From: JAXGPP01 sp040766885
GTDB lineage: Bacteria; Planctomycetota; Planctomycetia; Pirellulales; Thermoguttaceae
DNA length: 64,000 bases
NCBI GenBank assembly: GCA_040766885.1
Contig: JAXGPP010000004.1
Location: 434,001-498,000 of the forward strand
Direction: 5' to 3'
Shown piece by piece: positions 55,890 through 64,000 of this stretch; the stretch's first letter is position 1; each line of letters opens with the position of its first letter. The translations under genes were made by a program, and so were the position numbers. Below the pieces are notes generated by a model. That model saw nothing but the letters and a program-made list of their open reading frames with translations. It did not search any database and was not told the origin of the DNA.

Positions 55890-56887
55890 GGTGCTGTTTC
55901 CGTCGGCTTGTCGTCACGCGGGCCGACGACTATCAGCCCGCGAATCTCGTCGCCGCCATCCCTGTGGATGTGCAGATCGGCCACAAACGCCCGTCCCGAT
56001 GCCGCACTGATATAGCGGGCCACGGCATGGGCCGTGTCCGCATTCCACACTCCGGCCAGCGTCCAGCCGGCGGCGGCCAGCCGCTTCTCAAAAAAACTCC
56101 GCCAGGACTCCAAAGACGAGGATCCCCGAAAGGCGACGACTGCTCCACCCTCGGCGGTATGGATCGCCAGCGTCCGCCGTGCGTCTTCCGGCATCGGCAG
56201 GCCCGGAGCTGTAGCGGATATCGCGTTTGTGCCGCCGGCAGCAAATGCATACAGCGTCCACACATCCGTCCGTTCCGGGACCGCTATTGCCCAGGTTACC
56301 ACGCGGTCGGCCGAAGCCGCAACCGGCGAACTGGCAACTTCCTCGTGCGCGTCCGCCTGCGGTCGCGTGACAACCGCTACGGGCGGTAGATCACCGGTTA
56401 TGTACAGCCGCCACTGTCCCGGCTCTTCGGCGGCCGGTTTCTGGGTCGCCAGCGCGGCGACGAATCGCTTCTCTTCCGCGCCGGCTGGGGCCTGTGGCAG
56501 TCGGCTCGCGCGCGCCACGGTGCGGCACAACTCCTCGAGCTTGCGGGCGACCGTCTGGCGGTCTCCGGAAACGGTTTGCCTCGACATGGTCCAGTCGGAA
56601 CTGCCGAACTCCAACCCGTGCAGAACACCGAGGTCGCCCAGGCCGCCGGGTGAGACCGATTCTGATTCAAATGTACTGGCCGCCGGCGCGTCGTCGGCCC
56701 ACCACCGCAACACCTGGCGGCCAAAGCCGAGTCCGGCGACGAGAATCAACGCCGACACGATCAGCCGCGAAGTCCAACTCGATACTCGCTCTGCGACGGC
56801 GGCCATCGATGCCGTGCGGGATCGGGCGGGAGGATTCGTCGCGGAGTCCGCCGACGATTCGCGGATCGGTCGGTCAGCGGAAGACAT
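55886..56887 (-). CDS. Unknown single-pass protein in the Tad run
   Basis: This 333-residue protein has a polar N-terminus, one membrane helix near 36-55 (LIVSALILVAGLGFG) and an extracytoplasmic mixed alpha/beta region with no domain I recognise. The C-terminal part contains VVAFRGSSSLESWRSFFEKR and RRTLAIHTAEGG. The start at 56,887 follows the TAG of the upstream gene after 1 nt. Its fixed place between TadE-like and CpaB genes suggests a machine component. Confidence 0.7.
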   Translation of the reverse strand: MSSADRPIRESSADSATNPPARSRTASMAAVAERVSSWTSRLIVSALILVAGLGFGRQVLRWWADDAPAASTFESESVSPGGLGDLGVLHGLEFGSSDWTMSRQTVSGDRQTVARKLEELCRTVARASRLPQAPAGAEEKRFVAALATQKPAAEEPGQWRLYITGDLPPVAVVTRPQADAHEEVASSPVAASADRVVTWAIAVPERTDVWTLYAFAAGGTNAISATAPGLPMPEDARRTLAIHTAEGGAVVAFRGSSSLESWRSFFEKRLAAAGWTLAGVWNADTAHAVARYISAASGRAFVADLHIHRDGGDEIRGLIVVGPRDDKPTETAP

Positions 56888-56888
56888 G

Positions 56889-57986
56889 CTACAGGCGGCT
56901 CTGGAATGCTTGGAGAATCTCAAGGCGGCGCTCGAGTTCGGCGATCTCGGCGTCGATCGCTCCCCGATCGGGCGGCGGCGGATCGGCATCGCGCTCCCGT
57001 TCCAACGCCGGAATCACGTCGTCGCGATAGAAGCCAATGAACCACCTCGCCATGTCAAAGGCAACGCCCGGATTCGGACTGCTCTCGATCCGCTGGATCA
57101 GGTTCTCGACCAGCGGCTCAACGACGTCGTGGTCGAGCGTGCAGAAATGGCTGAGCCGGGGGTGGAAATCGGGCAGCGGCCCCGGATCATAGAGCGGGTC
57201 GCCGGCAAACCTTCGTCTGTACTGGCGGTATTCGCGATCCCAGTCAAGCACCCAGAGGTCGGGCCGCAAGGGCGTGCGCAGCATGGCCACTGCGGCGCGG
57301 ACATATTCCTGGAAGTATCTCGGATCCTCGACCCGCGGAATCTCATAGAGCACGGTCGTGCGGCCCTGGTAGGCGCCGTTCAAGATGCTCTCGTCGTCGT
57401 AGCGCTGCGAGTCGGCCGCGGGGTCGCCGCGCCGGCGCTGCGCTGCACCGATCTGGTCGTAACGCCACTCGTCGTCCAGCAGCCGCTCGCCCGAGCGGAG
57501 CCGGAATGGGCCCATCGAGGCGAGAAACGGGTACGACTGCTCGATTTCGCCCGTGCCTTCAAACAACTCGCGCGACGGATCGAACATCCACTCCCGAACC
57601 CGCCAAGGCGGCGCCGTGCCGGTACGGCGCTCGACGAGCCACGGACCGCGCGAAATCGGCAGAACCACCGTCGGGTAATTGGTGTCGAGCGGGTCGACAT
57701 TTCCCTCGCTGGAATGCCCGCCAGCGATCGCTTGCGCTCGCGGCGGCTGGGCGGCCCGCGAGGTAGTCCGCTCCCAGCGGTGCGACCACAACTCGTGCCG
57801 GGCGACGACGCGGCTGCGAACCTTCCATTCGGCCACGTATGCCGCATTGACGATCAATGCCATCACGAACAGCAAGAGCGGCAGGCAGAGGACCATCTCG
57901 AGGCTCGAGATGCCGCGACGGCAACTCGGGCAGCGATCGCTTCCCGAGCGGCGGTGCATACCAGCTTCTGTCTCGTGCCGTCTCAC
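56889..57986 (-). CDS. TadE-like pseudopilin with long C-terminal region
   Basis: This 365-residue protein starts with a polar segment, then RRGISSLEMVLCLPLLLFVM. That is a TadE-type N-terminal helix in which G/ISSLE is a likely prepilin-peptidase site with Glu at +5. A 300-residue exported part without recognised domain follows; the C-terminus is helical and acidic (AEIAELERRLEILQAFQ). The GTG at 57,986 is preceded by AGAGGA and lies 11 nt after the TadG stop. In-frame sequence further upstream overlaps the TadG gene and is atypical. Confidence 0.75.
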   Translation of the reverse strand: MRRHETEAGMHRRSGSDRCPSCRRGISSLEMVLCLPLLLFVMALIVNAAYVAEWKVRSRVVARHELWSHRWERTTSRAAQPPRAQAIAGGHSSEGNVDPLDTNYPTVVLPISRGPWLVERRTGTAPPWRVREWMFDPSRELFEGTGEIEQSYPFLASMGPFRLRSGERLLDDEWRYDQIGAAQRRRGDPAADSQRYDDESILNGAYQGRTTVLYEIPRVEDPRYFQEYVRAAVAMLRTPLRPDLWVLDWDREYRQYRRRFAGDPLYDPGPLPDFHPRLSHFCTLDHDVVEPLVENLIQRIESSPNPGVAFDMARWFIGFYRDDVIPALERERDADPPPPDRGAIDAEIAELERRLEILQAFQSRL

Positions 57987-57997
57987 ATGCAGTTCCT

Positions 57998-59560
57998 CTA
58001 ATGCGCGCTGATCCGTCGCAGGTCGGCCGAATCGAGATCGAGCGCCGCGGGCGACCCCACCGTTCCCGAAATGTCCGTCGGCACCGGCTCGCGGAGGATG
58101 TCTGGGAGAATGGCATGCGTCGCCGGAACAAGCTGGGCACACCACGACTGGTTGAAGAGATCCCACGCCGGATGGCCGTGCAGCACATAGTGCGGTCCGC
58201 TTCCGCCGCCCGTGTCGCCCTCCTCGCCGTCGTCTTCCTCCTCGTCGCCGCCAGGCATGCTGGGGACATCGCCGGGCATGCCGCCGATTCCTTCCTCCGC
58301 CCGGCCCCCTCCCGACCAGCGCCACAACCGGGGCTGCGGAATGAACACCCTCGCCTGGGCGAAGGCCATCTCGTCGCCGGCGAAGAAGTGGTGAAAACGA
58401 AACAGCCCCGGTGAGAAATCGCGAGCCTTGCTGCGATAAACGACTCCAATGAAAGTGAAGTGGTCGTTGAGGTGCCCGTTGATGATCGCCGGGTTCTCCG
58501 TCGCCAGGAGCGATTGGCCTCGCGTCCGGATCAGAAAAGGCAGGTTTCGGGCAAGGTGCTCATCGAGCAGCCTCTCCTTCTGGCCGCAGGTGAAACCTTC
58601 CCACAACGGGCCGAACTGGCTCATCTTGCCGCGGGCCCGGTAACCCCACGACGGGCCAAATGTGCCTGCGAAGTTCACCGGACCGGTGAACGCTGCAAGG
58701 TAGGTTGCATTTCGGCGGTCCAGGTAATCTTGCACCCGGCGGTTCCGCTGGCGGGCGGCAATCGCCTGATAGCCAGCCACCAGGTCGTTGGCCGGATCGA
58801 TCACCGGCAGAACGCGGTCCCAGGGACCGCCCCCGCCCGCCACCGGCTGCATCGGATAGGAGCACCGCCACAAAACTCCCACCAGTTCGCGGCGGCCGCG
58901 GTCCAGGCTGCCGGTTCGCCGCGCCGCCTCGAGCGCCGCCGTCTGGGCGATGTCCGGATAGACGCGCATTACCTCGCGCTGGAACTCGCCGATCAGCCCG
59001 TCTCCCTGCGGCCAATAATCGCCTTGAAGTATGTACTCGAGCATCGGCAGGATCGGCTCGGCCGCAGCGGTGCCCCAGTCGAGGAACGCGCGGATCACGT
59101 CGGTCTCCAGGGCGACCTTGCCCTCGGGCTGATCGATGGCGTCGGCCAATCGCTCGAACTTCTCGAAGCCGGAACCGCGGAATTTCGCCCCCTCGCGCCG
59201 CCACGCCTCGAGGATCTCAGGCGTGTAGCGCTCGGCATTGCGGTCGCGAGCCTCGCGCATCCAGGCGTCGAGTGCGAAGACGTCGAAGAGCAGGTTGTTG
59301 GTGAAGGCCAGCGTATTCATGCCCCGCGCAATGACCGCCGCTCCCGAATACGCGGCCGAATCGGCGGCGTTCTGCATGCGGATCTTGTGATCGGCGTGGC
59401 GGCCAACGTTCATCACCATGCCCAGGAGCATGGTCAGGATCAGCACGGAGAACACGGTGAGCAGACTGATGGCGCCCTCTTCGCTCCGGTGTAGTTGCCC
59501 GAGCGTTGCGGCAAGTCGCTCTCGAAGCGCTCGAGCGCGCTTATTCGATGGCATGTTCAT
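57998..59560 (-). CDS. TadG-like pilus assembly protein
   Basis: This protein of about 520 residues has a typical TadG opening: HRSEEGAISLLTVFSVLILTM, then MQNAADSAAYSGAAVIARGM. The DAAYSGA-type block is the hallmark of TadG-like proteins. The remaining roughly 430 residues are exported and include a Gly/Asp/Glu-rich stretch (GGDEEEDDGEEGDTGGGSG) near residue 460. ATG at 59,560 or 59,554 lies inside the last codons of the TadE-like gene, so translation is coupled. Confidence 0.82.
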   Translation of the reverse strand: MNMPSNKRARALRERLAATLGQLHRSEEGAISLLTVFSVLILTMLLGMVMNVGRHADHKIRMQNAADSAAYSGAAVIARGMNTLAFTNNLLFDVFALDAWMREARDRNAERYTPEILEAWRREGAKFRGSGFEKFERLADAIDQPEGKVALETDVIRAFLDWGTAAAEPILPMLEYILQGDYWPQGDGLIGEFQREVMRVYPDIAQTAALEAARRTGSLDRGRRELVGVLWRCSYPMQPVAGGGGPWDRVLPVIDPANDLVAGYQAIAARQRNRRVQDYLDRRNATYLAAFTGPVNFAGTFGPSWGYRARGKMSQFGPLWEGFTCGQKERLLDEHLARNLPFLIRTRGQSLLATENPAIINGHLNDHFTFIGVVYRSKARDFSPGLFRFHHFFAGDEMAFAQARVFIPQPRLWRWSGGGRAEEGIGGMPGDVPSMPGGDEEEDDGEEGDTGGGSGPHYVLHGHPAWDLFNQSWCAQLVPATHAILPDILREPVPTDISGTVGSPAALDLDSADLRRISAH

Positions 59561-60548
59561 AGGGCAGCACCGATCGGCGGCCTTCATTGCCCAGCGATGC
59601 CTGGGCCTTGATCGTGAAATAGTACAGCCCGTGCTCGTCGTCACGCGCGATCGGCAGGGGAGTGCCCCGCATATCCATGCCCCGCAGGGTCCGGGCCAGC
59701 ACAGCGCCGGGGCCCGGCAGCAAAGCCATGTCATGACTCACCGTCACGGTGATCAGGTCCTGCCAGCCGATCTCGTTCGGCAGGAAATGGATCACCCGGG
59801 CATTGCGGCCGTAGACCTCAGGGTAGGGTCGCAGGAACGGTTCGGTCGTGCCTTGCGTTTCGTTGTTCGGATGGAACACCCGCAGGTAGGTCCGGGTGCG
59901 GACCGCCGACCATGCCAGCTTGTTGCTGAGCCGTGCGTGCTGTAGCGGGCGCCCCGCCGCCGATGGAACAATCGACTGGTAGGCTCGCCACAGGCTGTTG
60001 TCGACGTCGCTCAGCGTAACCGGCTCCGCTCCCAGCGAAGCCGAAGTCAACGTCAGCCCCACGTTTCGCGAGGGGGAGATCGGCATGCACGCCAGTTTGG
60101 CTGCCCGGGCGATCCGCGCGTACTTCGGGCTGACCGGAGCGATCGGGTCGTCGCGGATCACGTACTCCCAACCGGCCAGTTCCCCGTCGGCATAGATCTC
60201 GCGGTTCTCCACACGCAAGCTGATGCAGTTTTCCCATTCATCGCCCAGCCGTGCCGGAATCCACACGATCGCGCTGCGGGCCGCGGCGAAAGCGGCATAG
60301 TTGACGACGATCGTGCCGATCATCACCTGGCTGACTTGCACGATGAACATCAGAACCATGATGAAGAAGGGGAGCGTGAGCACGAAGCTCAGGCTTTGCG
60401 AACTGCCCGCCTCGTCACAGTGCAGAGTGCCAAGCCGCGCAGGCCTGAACTCGGAGCTGTCCAGCCGGACCAGCAGCCGCAGGCAGAGAACCAGCGCGAC
60501 CAGCACGGCCAGCCACGGGCATAAGGCCACCAGCACGGCCCGTCCCAT
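59541..60548 (-). CDS. TadE-like pseudopilin
   Basis: This 335-residue protein has an N-terminal helix (VLVALCPWLAVLVALVLCLR) and a second TadE-type segment (SSQSLSFVLTLPFFIMVLMF) at about 52-71. AAFAAARSAIVWIP follows, the usual pattern after a TadE helix. The rest is extracytoplasmic. The S-L-S-F stretch lacks the Glu of canonical pseudopilins, so processing is uncertain. It overlaps the TadG-like gene. Confidence 0.78.
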   Translation of the reverse strand: MGRAVLVALCPWLAVLVALVLCLRLLVRLDSSEFRPARLGTLHCDEAGSSQSLSFVLTLPFFIMVLMFIVQVSQVMIGTIVVNYAAFAAARSAIVWIPARLGDEWENCISLRVENREIYADGELAGWEYVIRDDPIAPVSPKYARIARAAKLACMPISPSRNVGLTLTSASLGAEPVTLSDVDNSLWRAYQSIVPSAAGRPLQHARLSNKLAWSAVRTRTYLRVFHPNNETQGTTEPFLRPYPEVYGRNARVIHFLPNEIGWQDLITVTVSHDMALLPGPGAVLARTLRGMDMRGTPLPIARDDEHGLYYFTIKAQASLGNEGRRSVLPYEHAIE

Positions 60549-60575
60549 AAGGCGCCTCCTCCGCGGTTCTCAGCA

Positions 60576-61148
60576 CTACCCGATCAGATCCATAAACCCA
60601 AACTGCACGATGGCCGCCGCCGCCAGGGCGCACTCCGCCAGGTACAAGGGCGGTTGAAGCTGGGCCCGCTCCTCGCTTGATAAGGGCGCCCACCACCGCA
60701 ACCGCAATGTCCACACAAACTGCCGCAATGCCCGGACCGTCAAACGCCACCAGCCGACCCGCCAGACCAACACGATCAATCCGACGCAGCCGCCAAGGAT
60801 GAACGTCCACAACATCGCCGTCACGCCGGCCTCGACTCCCAGCCATGCCCCGAGCATGGCGATCATCTTCACGTCGCCCCCGCCCACCTTGAGGAACACG
60901 AACGCCACCAGGATGGTCAGCCCGCAGACGAGGAATCCCAGGACGCTTTGGCCAATCCCGATCCAGCCCAGTTGCGCAAGCGTCGCTTCGCTCACCACGC
61001 CCTGACTCGCCAGCCAGGAGCCCGTGCCGTGGAACACCCACGCCGCCACGATGCCCGGGTAGGTCGTCCAATTGTAGATCTTGTGGCGGGCAAGGTCGGT
61101 GGCCGTAGCCACGCTCAGGAGCCCGAGCACTGCGATCGTCGCAATCAT
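60576..61148 (-). CDS. A24 prepilin peptidase (CpaA/TadV)
   Basis: This 190-residue membrane protein has both catalytic aspartates: D18 in TATDLARHKIYN and D92 in VGGGDVKMIAML (the GxGD motif). It cleaves pilin leader peptides. The size fits the short CpaA type lacking a methyltransferase domain. It lies 6 nt after the first Flp-type pilin gene, whose product it probably processes. Confidence 0.9.
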   Translation of the reverse strand: MIATIAVLGLLSVATATDLARHKIYNWTTYPGIVAAWVFHGTGSWLASQGVVSEATLAQLGWIGIGQSVLGFLVCGLTILVAFVFLKVGGGDVKMIAMLGAWLGVEAGVTAMLWTFILGGCVGLIVLVWRVGWWRLTVRALRQFVWTLRLRWWAPLSSEERAQLQPPLYLAECALAAAAIVQFGFMDLIG

Positions 61149-61154
61149 CGCGGT

Positions 61155-61361
61155 CTAGGGCGTCGCGCCGCTGCCGTCGTCCATGAGCGTCTCTACCCGC
61201 TGGTCGAAATACATTCGGATGTTCGGCCAGGCGACTCTCCACAGGAAGATCAGGATCGGCAAGGCGATCGCGCCGATGATCAGCACGGTCTCCAGGCTCA
61301 CCGCGCCCTCTTCATCGCCGTGAACTCTTCTAAGCAAGTCCAGAAACCCGAATTTCCTCAT
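61155..61361 (-). CDS. Flp-type pilin
   Basis: This 68-residue protein has a short basic leader and a cleavage site after G19 (GDEEG/AVSLETVLIIGA). Glu is at +5, and a hydrophobic helix (TVLIIGAIALPILIFLW) follows. GGAGAAGAGAG precedes the ATG. It is most likely the major structural subunit. Confidence 0.85.
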   Translation of the reverse strand: MRKFGFLDLLRRVHGDEEGAVSLETVLIIGAIALPILIFLWRVAWPNIRMYFDQRVETLMDDGSGATP

Positions 61362-61390
61362 TCTCTCTTCTCCCTATGCGCCGTTCTGAA

Positions 61391-61585
61391 TCACATAAAC
61401 GGCCACGAAATCAACACGCAAACCATCTCGTACACCGCTTGAATCGCCAGCGGCCCCCTCAACATCAGGTAGGCAGCCGCCCCAACGACCACGATCAGTA
61501 TGCCCATGTAGTCAAACGTCGCCGCCCCGCGACGGCTGGTGGCCTGGCGAGCAACTCGTCGTTGCATTCGCGAGGGGCCGGTCAT
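61391..61585 (-). CDS. Second pilin-like protein with Asp-Tyr at +5/+6
   Basis: This 64-residue protein has a basic leader ending RRG (G20), then AATFDYMGILIVVVGAAAYL. If cut after G20, +5/+6 are Asp-Tyr in place of the Glu-Tyr of Flp pilins. The start overlaps the TadA2 stop (ATGA). It could be a minor pilin. Confidence 0.75.
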   Translation of the reverse strand: MTGPSRMQRRVARQATSRRGAATFDYMGILIVVVGAAAYLMLRGPLAIQAVYEMVCVLISWPFM

Positions 61586-62691
61586 TGCCAGATCCCTTTG
61601 CTCAACCGGATCATGTCGGTCAGCCCTTGCTCGTGCGGTTCGGCGGCAAAGGTCGGCTTCTCCCCGATGGCTTCCAGGCTGGCGTGAAGCCGACCGTCGC
61701 TCGATTTCCCGGCCATTCTCGACACAAACAAATCGCGTATCTTGTACTGGTTGTCTTCGCCCAGTCCCAGGACTTCGCTGATGCGCGTCACCTTCCGCGA
61801 ACCATCCTCGGTGAAGCGGGCGATCTGGATCACCAGGTCAATCGCCGACGCCACCTGGGCCCGCGCCACATAGACGGGAATCTCCACGTCTGACATCAGC
61901 GACAGCGTCTCCAGCCGGATCAGGGCGTCTAGCGGCGTCGTGGCGTGAACCGTCGACAGGCTGCCCGAATGGCCGCTGATCATCGACTGCACCAGGTCCA
62001 GCGCCTCGCCAGATCGGACCTCGCCGACGATGATCCGGTCGGGCCGCATGCGGAGCGAGTTGATGAACAATTGCCGCTGGTTGAGCGCGCCGCGGCCAGA
62101 GGCGTCGGCGTGTCGCGCTTCCAGATACAGGCAGTGCGCCTGGCGGAGACGCAGTTCCGACGTGTCTTCGATCACCACGATCCGTTCGTCGTCGGGAATC
62201 GCCCGGGTAATTGCTCCCAGAAGGGAGGTCTTGCCCGTACCCGTACCGCCGGCAATGAGCATATTCTTGCGCAGCCGCACGCAGATCTCGAGGAATTCGC
62301 GGGCCTGGTCGGATAGGCTCTCCAGGCGGACGAAGTCGTCCAGCGTCATTGCCTGCCGCGAGAACTTGCGGATCGTCAGGTACGTGCCGGTCCGCGCGCT
62401 GGGGGGGATGATCGCGTGCACCCTCGAACCGTCGGGCAACCGCGCGTCGAGCACCGGGTGCTGGTCTGAGATCTCGCGGCCGACCCACTGGGCCACGTTG
62501 TGCACCGCCGACAGAAGCGCGTCGTCGCTGGCGAACGCGGCCCGCGTGTGCGCGAGCCGGCCGCGGCGCTCAACGTAGATGTCGTCGTAGCCGTTGACCA
62601 TCACCTCGGTTACCGACTCATCGTCGAGGAACTCGGCGATCGGCTCCAAGAAGTAGCGCAGACTGGCTTCGAAGATCGCTTGACGCGACAT
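61582..62691 (-). CDS. CpaF/TadA secretion ATPase without FHA (second copy)
   Basis: This 369-residue ATPase has IIPPSARTGTYLTIRKFSRQ, Walker A GGTGTGKT, VIEDTSELRL, GEVRSGEALDLVQSMISGH and STVHATTP. It is about 300 residues shorter than the FHA form at 53,110-55,128 because it lacks the FHA and linker. The start at 62,691 (MSRQAIFEASL) is chosen over an in-frame ATG at 62,739 with atypical sequence. It heads the Tad-type run. Two motors could drive extension and retraction, or different stages. Confidence 0.9.
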   Translation of the reverse strand: MSRQAIFEASLRYFLEPIAEFLDDESVTEVMVNGYDDIYVERRGRLAHTRAAFASDDALLSAVHNVAQWVGREISDQHPVLDARLPDGSRVHAIIPPSARTGTYLTIRKFSRQAMTLDDFVRLESLSDQAREFLEICVRLRKNMLIAGGTGTGKTSLLGAITRAIPDDERIVVIEDTSELRLRQAHCLYLEARHADASGRGALNQRQLFINSLRMRPDRIIVGEVRSGEALDLVQSMISGHSGSLSTVHATTPLDALIRLETLSLMSDVEIPVYVARAQVASAIDLVIQIARFTEDGSRKVTRISEVLGLGEDNQYKIRDLFVSRMAGKSSDGRLHASLEAIGEKPTFAAEPHEQGLTDMIRLSKGIWQ

Positions 62692-62814
62692 GTGTCCCGA
62701 TCCGGGGTACCGGCAAAACGAAAAGATGTACCGGCGCAACGAGAAGCGGCAGACCGCTTTTCGTCGACTCTAACCCCCTCATTATCAGCCAGAAACCGCC
62801 TGACTGCAAGCACT

Positions 62815-62834
62815 ATCCACCCCCCAGAGTGGAT
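62815..62834 (-). terminator. Possible weak terminator after hemQ
   Basis: ATCCAC-N8-GTGGAT lies 20 nt past the hemQ stop on the minus strand. The stem is only 6 bp and no T-run follows, so this is weak. Confidence 0.25.
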
Positions 62835-62853
62835 GGGGACGGACGCGATCGCG

Positions 62854-63693
62854 CTAACTGCGGCCAGCGATTTGGCAGTGCTGGAGGATCTCCGCCGCGG
62901 TCCGCAGGTAGCCGACGTAGAACGATCCGAACTCGGCGAAGCGGGCGCTGGCCTCGTCGAAACGCATGCGGTAGACGATGTCCTTGAGATACTGCGGGTT
63001 GCGGGCCCAGAGGGTGACGCCCCACTCCCAATCGTCCAGGCCGACGCCGACCGTTACCAGTTGCGTCACGCGGCCGGCGAACTGCATTCCGCTCTCGCCA
63101 TGCTCTCCCATCAACCGCTCGCGCTCGTGGAAATCGAGCAGGAACCAGTTCTCGCCGACTGCCCGCTTCTTGTTCATCGGGTAGAAGCAGATGGCGGGCC
63201 AAGCCGGCAGATCGGGCGTCAGCCGCTGCTTCCGCATGATCTCCAGCCGCCGCTCGTATTGCTGCAGCTTCTTGCCGTACTCCGCCTCGCCCGGCTTCAG
63301 TCCCTCGCCCGCCAACCGCTGGCCGTACTGCTCCACGCCGGGCAGATACTCCGACACTTCGGTCATCGAGACGAACGAGTAACTCGGCTTGATGGCTGGC
63401 CCCAGATGCCCGGACATCAACCGCTGGTGGACGGCGTCGATGGCCAACGGATCCGGTCCCAGAAGCAACACGCCGAAGTCGGCCTTTTGGCCCGAGACGA
63501 CGAAGGTCTGCAGCCGAGTCGGTGCATCCGGTGCTGCCGGGTCGAGCGCCGCGACGAACTCTCGCGCCCCTTCGCTCATTTCGCTTGGTCCCAGGTTCCG
63601 CAACCGGGCGCGGTCGAAGCGGTAGAACAAGTGGGTGCAGTGCCAGCCTTCCGTCGGCACGAGCGAGATCTCTGGTCGGGGAGCCGAACTCAT
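62854..63693 (-). CDS. hemQ: Coproheme decarboxylase HemQ (chlorite dismutase family)
   Basis: This 279-residue protein matches the actinobacterial/firmicute-type chlorite-dismutase-like HemQ, which converts coproheme to heme. CFYPMNKKR contains the conserved Tyr and Lys near coproheme propionates; MGEHGESGMQFAGRV has the proximal His; DDWEWGVTLWARNPQYLKDIVY is the C-terminal half-barrel signature. The N-terminal half is about 25 residues longer than usual. No other heme genes are seen, so the coproporphyrin pathway is inferred for the organism. Confidence 0.9.
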   Translation of the reverse strand: MSSAPRPEISLVPTEGWHCTHLFYRFDRARLRNLGPSEMSEGAREFVAALDPAAPDAPTRLQTFVVSGQKADFGVLLLGPDPLAIDAVHQRLMSGHLGPAIKPSYSFVSMTEVSEYLPGVEQYGQRLAGEGLKPGEAEYGKKLQQYERRLEIMRKQRLTPDLPAWPAICFYPMNKKRAVGENWFLLDFHERERLMGEHGESGMQFAGRVTQLVTVGVGLDDWEWGVTLWARNPQYLKDIVYRMRFDEASARFAEFGSFYVGYLRTAAEILQHCQIAGRS

Positions 63694-63873
63694 CTGTCGC
63701 GATCCGGAGTGAAAATCAATGATGGGCGGTGAACCACAAGTGTATGGCTGGCAGGAGCCACGGGAGTATAGTCTGAATAGGGGGTGCGCGAGGTGTGCGC
63801 TTTGCGTGTGGGCCAGACGAGGGTAGGATTCAGCTATGTCCTGGATCGATAAGGACTCCCAACGGTGACAGCC

Positions 63874-64000
63874 ATGAGGATCATTCTGGACAACACAACA
63901 CTTGAGAGGCTCCAGGGTAGAGATACCCTGGCGGAATTGTGTGATGCTTCGGGATCTCTGGTGGGCTATTTCATCCCGGCTGGTATGTTGCGAGAGGACT
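63874..64000 (+). CDS. Partial small protein of planctomycete type (cut by window edge)
   Basis: The first 42 codons read MRIILDNTTLERLQGRDTL and continue to the window end, including LCDASGSLVGYFIPAG. This opening (a strand, L-x-G, then L-C-D-x-S-G-x-x-x-G-x-F-x-P) recalls small proteins common in planctomycetes that resemble antitoxin components. The 3' part is missing. It is divergent from hemQ with a 180-nt gap in which I see no firm promoter. Confidence 0.6.
   Translation, partial: MRIILDNTTLERLQGRDTLAELCDASGSLVGYFIPAGMLRED

Noticed and set aside
56034..58001. 655-codon plus-strand frame across two Tad-run genes
   Set aside because: It crosses two overlapping minus-strand genes and shows no domain.

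Overview
This GC-rich window looks like chromosomal DNA from a planctomycete, most likely of the Pirellulales type. This is judged from gene content alone, with no database search. The markers are secreted polysaccharide-degrading proteins with LamG, pectate-lyase-like and DUF1080 domains, a TPR protein paired with a CRTAC1/FG-GAP protein, membrane proteins carrying an N-terminal NPYASP motif or an S-L-R-A-L-type leader, paired-CxxC zinc-ribbon proteins, a Ser/Thr kinase fused to a caspase-like domain, and a short UvrC. There is no rRNA, CRISPR array, insertion sequence or prophage. One tRNA-Pro(UGG) is present.

Layout. 0-9.6 kb: a zinc-ribbon protein, then a carbohydrate island with a Gfo/Idh/MocA oxidoreductase and a LamG-TPR-beta-helix protein on the minus strand, divergent from a secreted GH5-like glycoside hydrolase, followed by a DUF1080 protein. 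9.7-13 kb: TPR protein plus CRTAC1/UnbV protein. 13.2-16.9 kb: two ABC half-exporters that look like a heterodimer with one degenerate ATP site. 17-17.7 kb: a DUF433/DUF5615 pair of toxin-antitoxin type. 17.9-21 kb: an O-methyltransferase and two tandem transglutaminase-like proteins, the second lacking catalytic Cys and His. 21-23.5 kb: groES-groEL behind a possible sigma-54 promoter. 23.6-28.7 kb: YjhG/YagF-type dehydratase, DedA protein and two YcxB-like membrane paralogues. 28.7-33 kb: short UvrC, a lipoprotein, an alpha/beta-hydrolase-like protein and a class IV aminotransferase. 33-37.2 kb: a Wzz-like protein, an ExeA-like ATPase and a CpsD-like ATPase with an altered P-loop (exopolysaccharide assembly). 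37.4-42.1 kb: TIM-barrel isomerase, trpF, ahcY and a DUF1015 protein. 42.1-44.2 kb: parS, parA and parB. 44.4-47 kb: tRNA-Pro, a ChbG/YdjC-like deacetylase and a secreted esterase.

The most unusual region is 46,986-62,691. Fourteen minus-strand genes run almost without gaps and encode a Tad/Flp-type pilus or secretion machine: two pilin-like proteins, a prepilin peptidase, TadE/TadG-like pseudopilins, CpaB, TadB, TadC and two CpaF/TadA ATPases, one fused to an FHA domain. The run ends with a membrane zinc-ribbon protein and a 1118-residue kinase / four-repeat / caspase-like / TPR protein whose catalytic cysteine is serine. A kinase and a phosphothreonine-binding FHA motor in one apparent operon suggest a phosphorylation-controlled Tad system. 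That link is inference. The window closes with hemQ and the start of one more gene cut by the edge.
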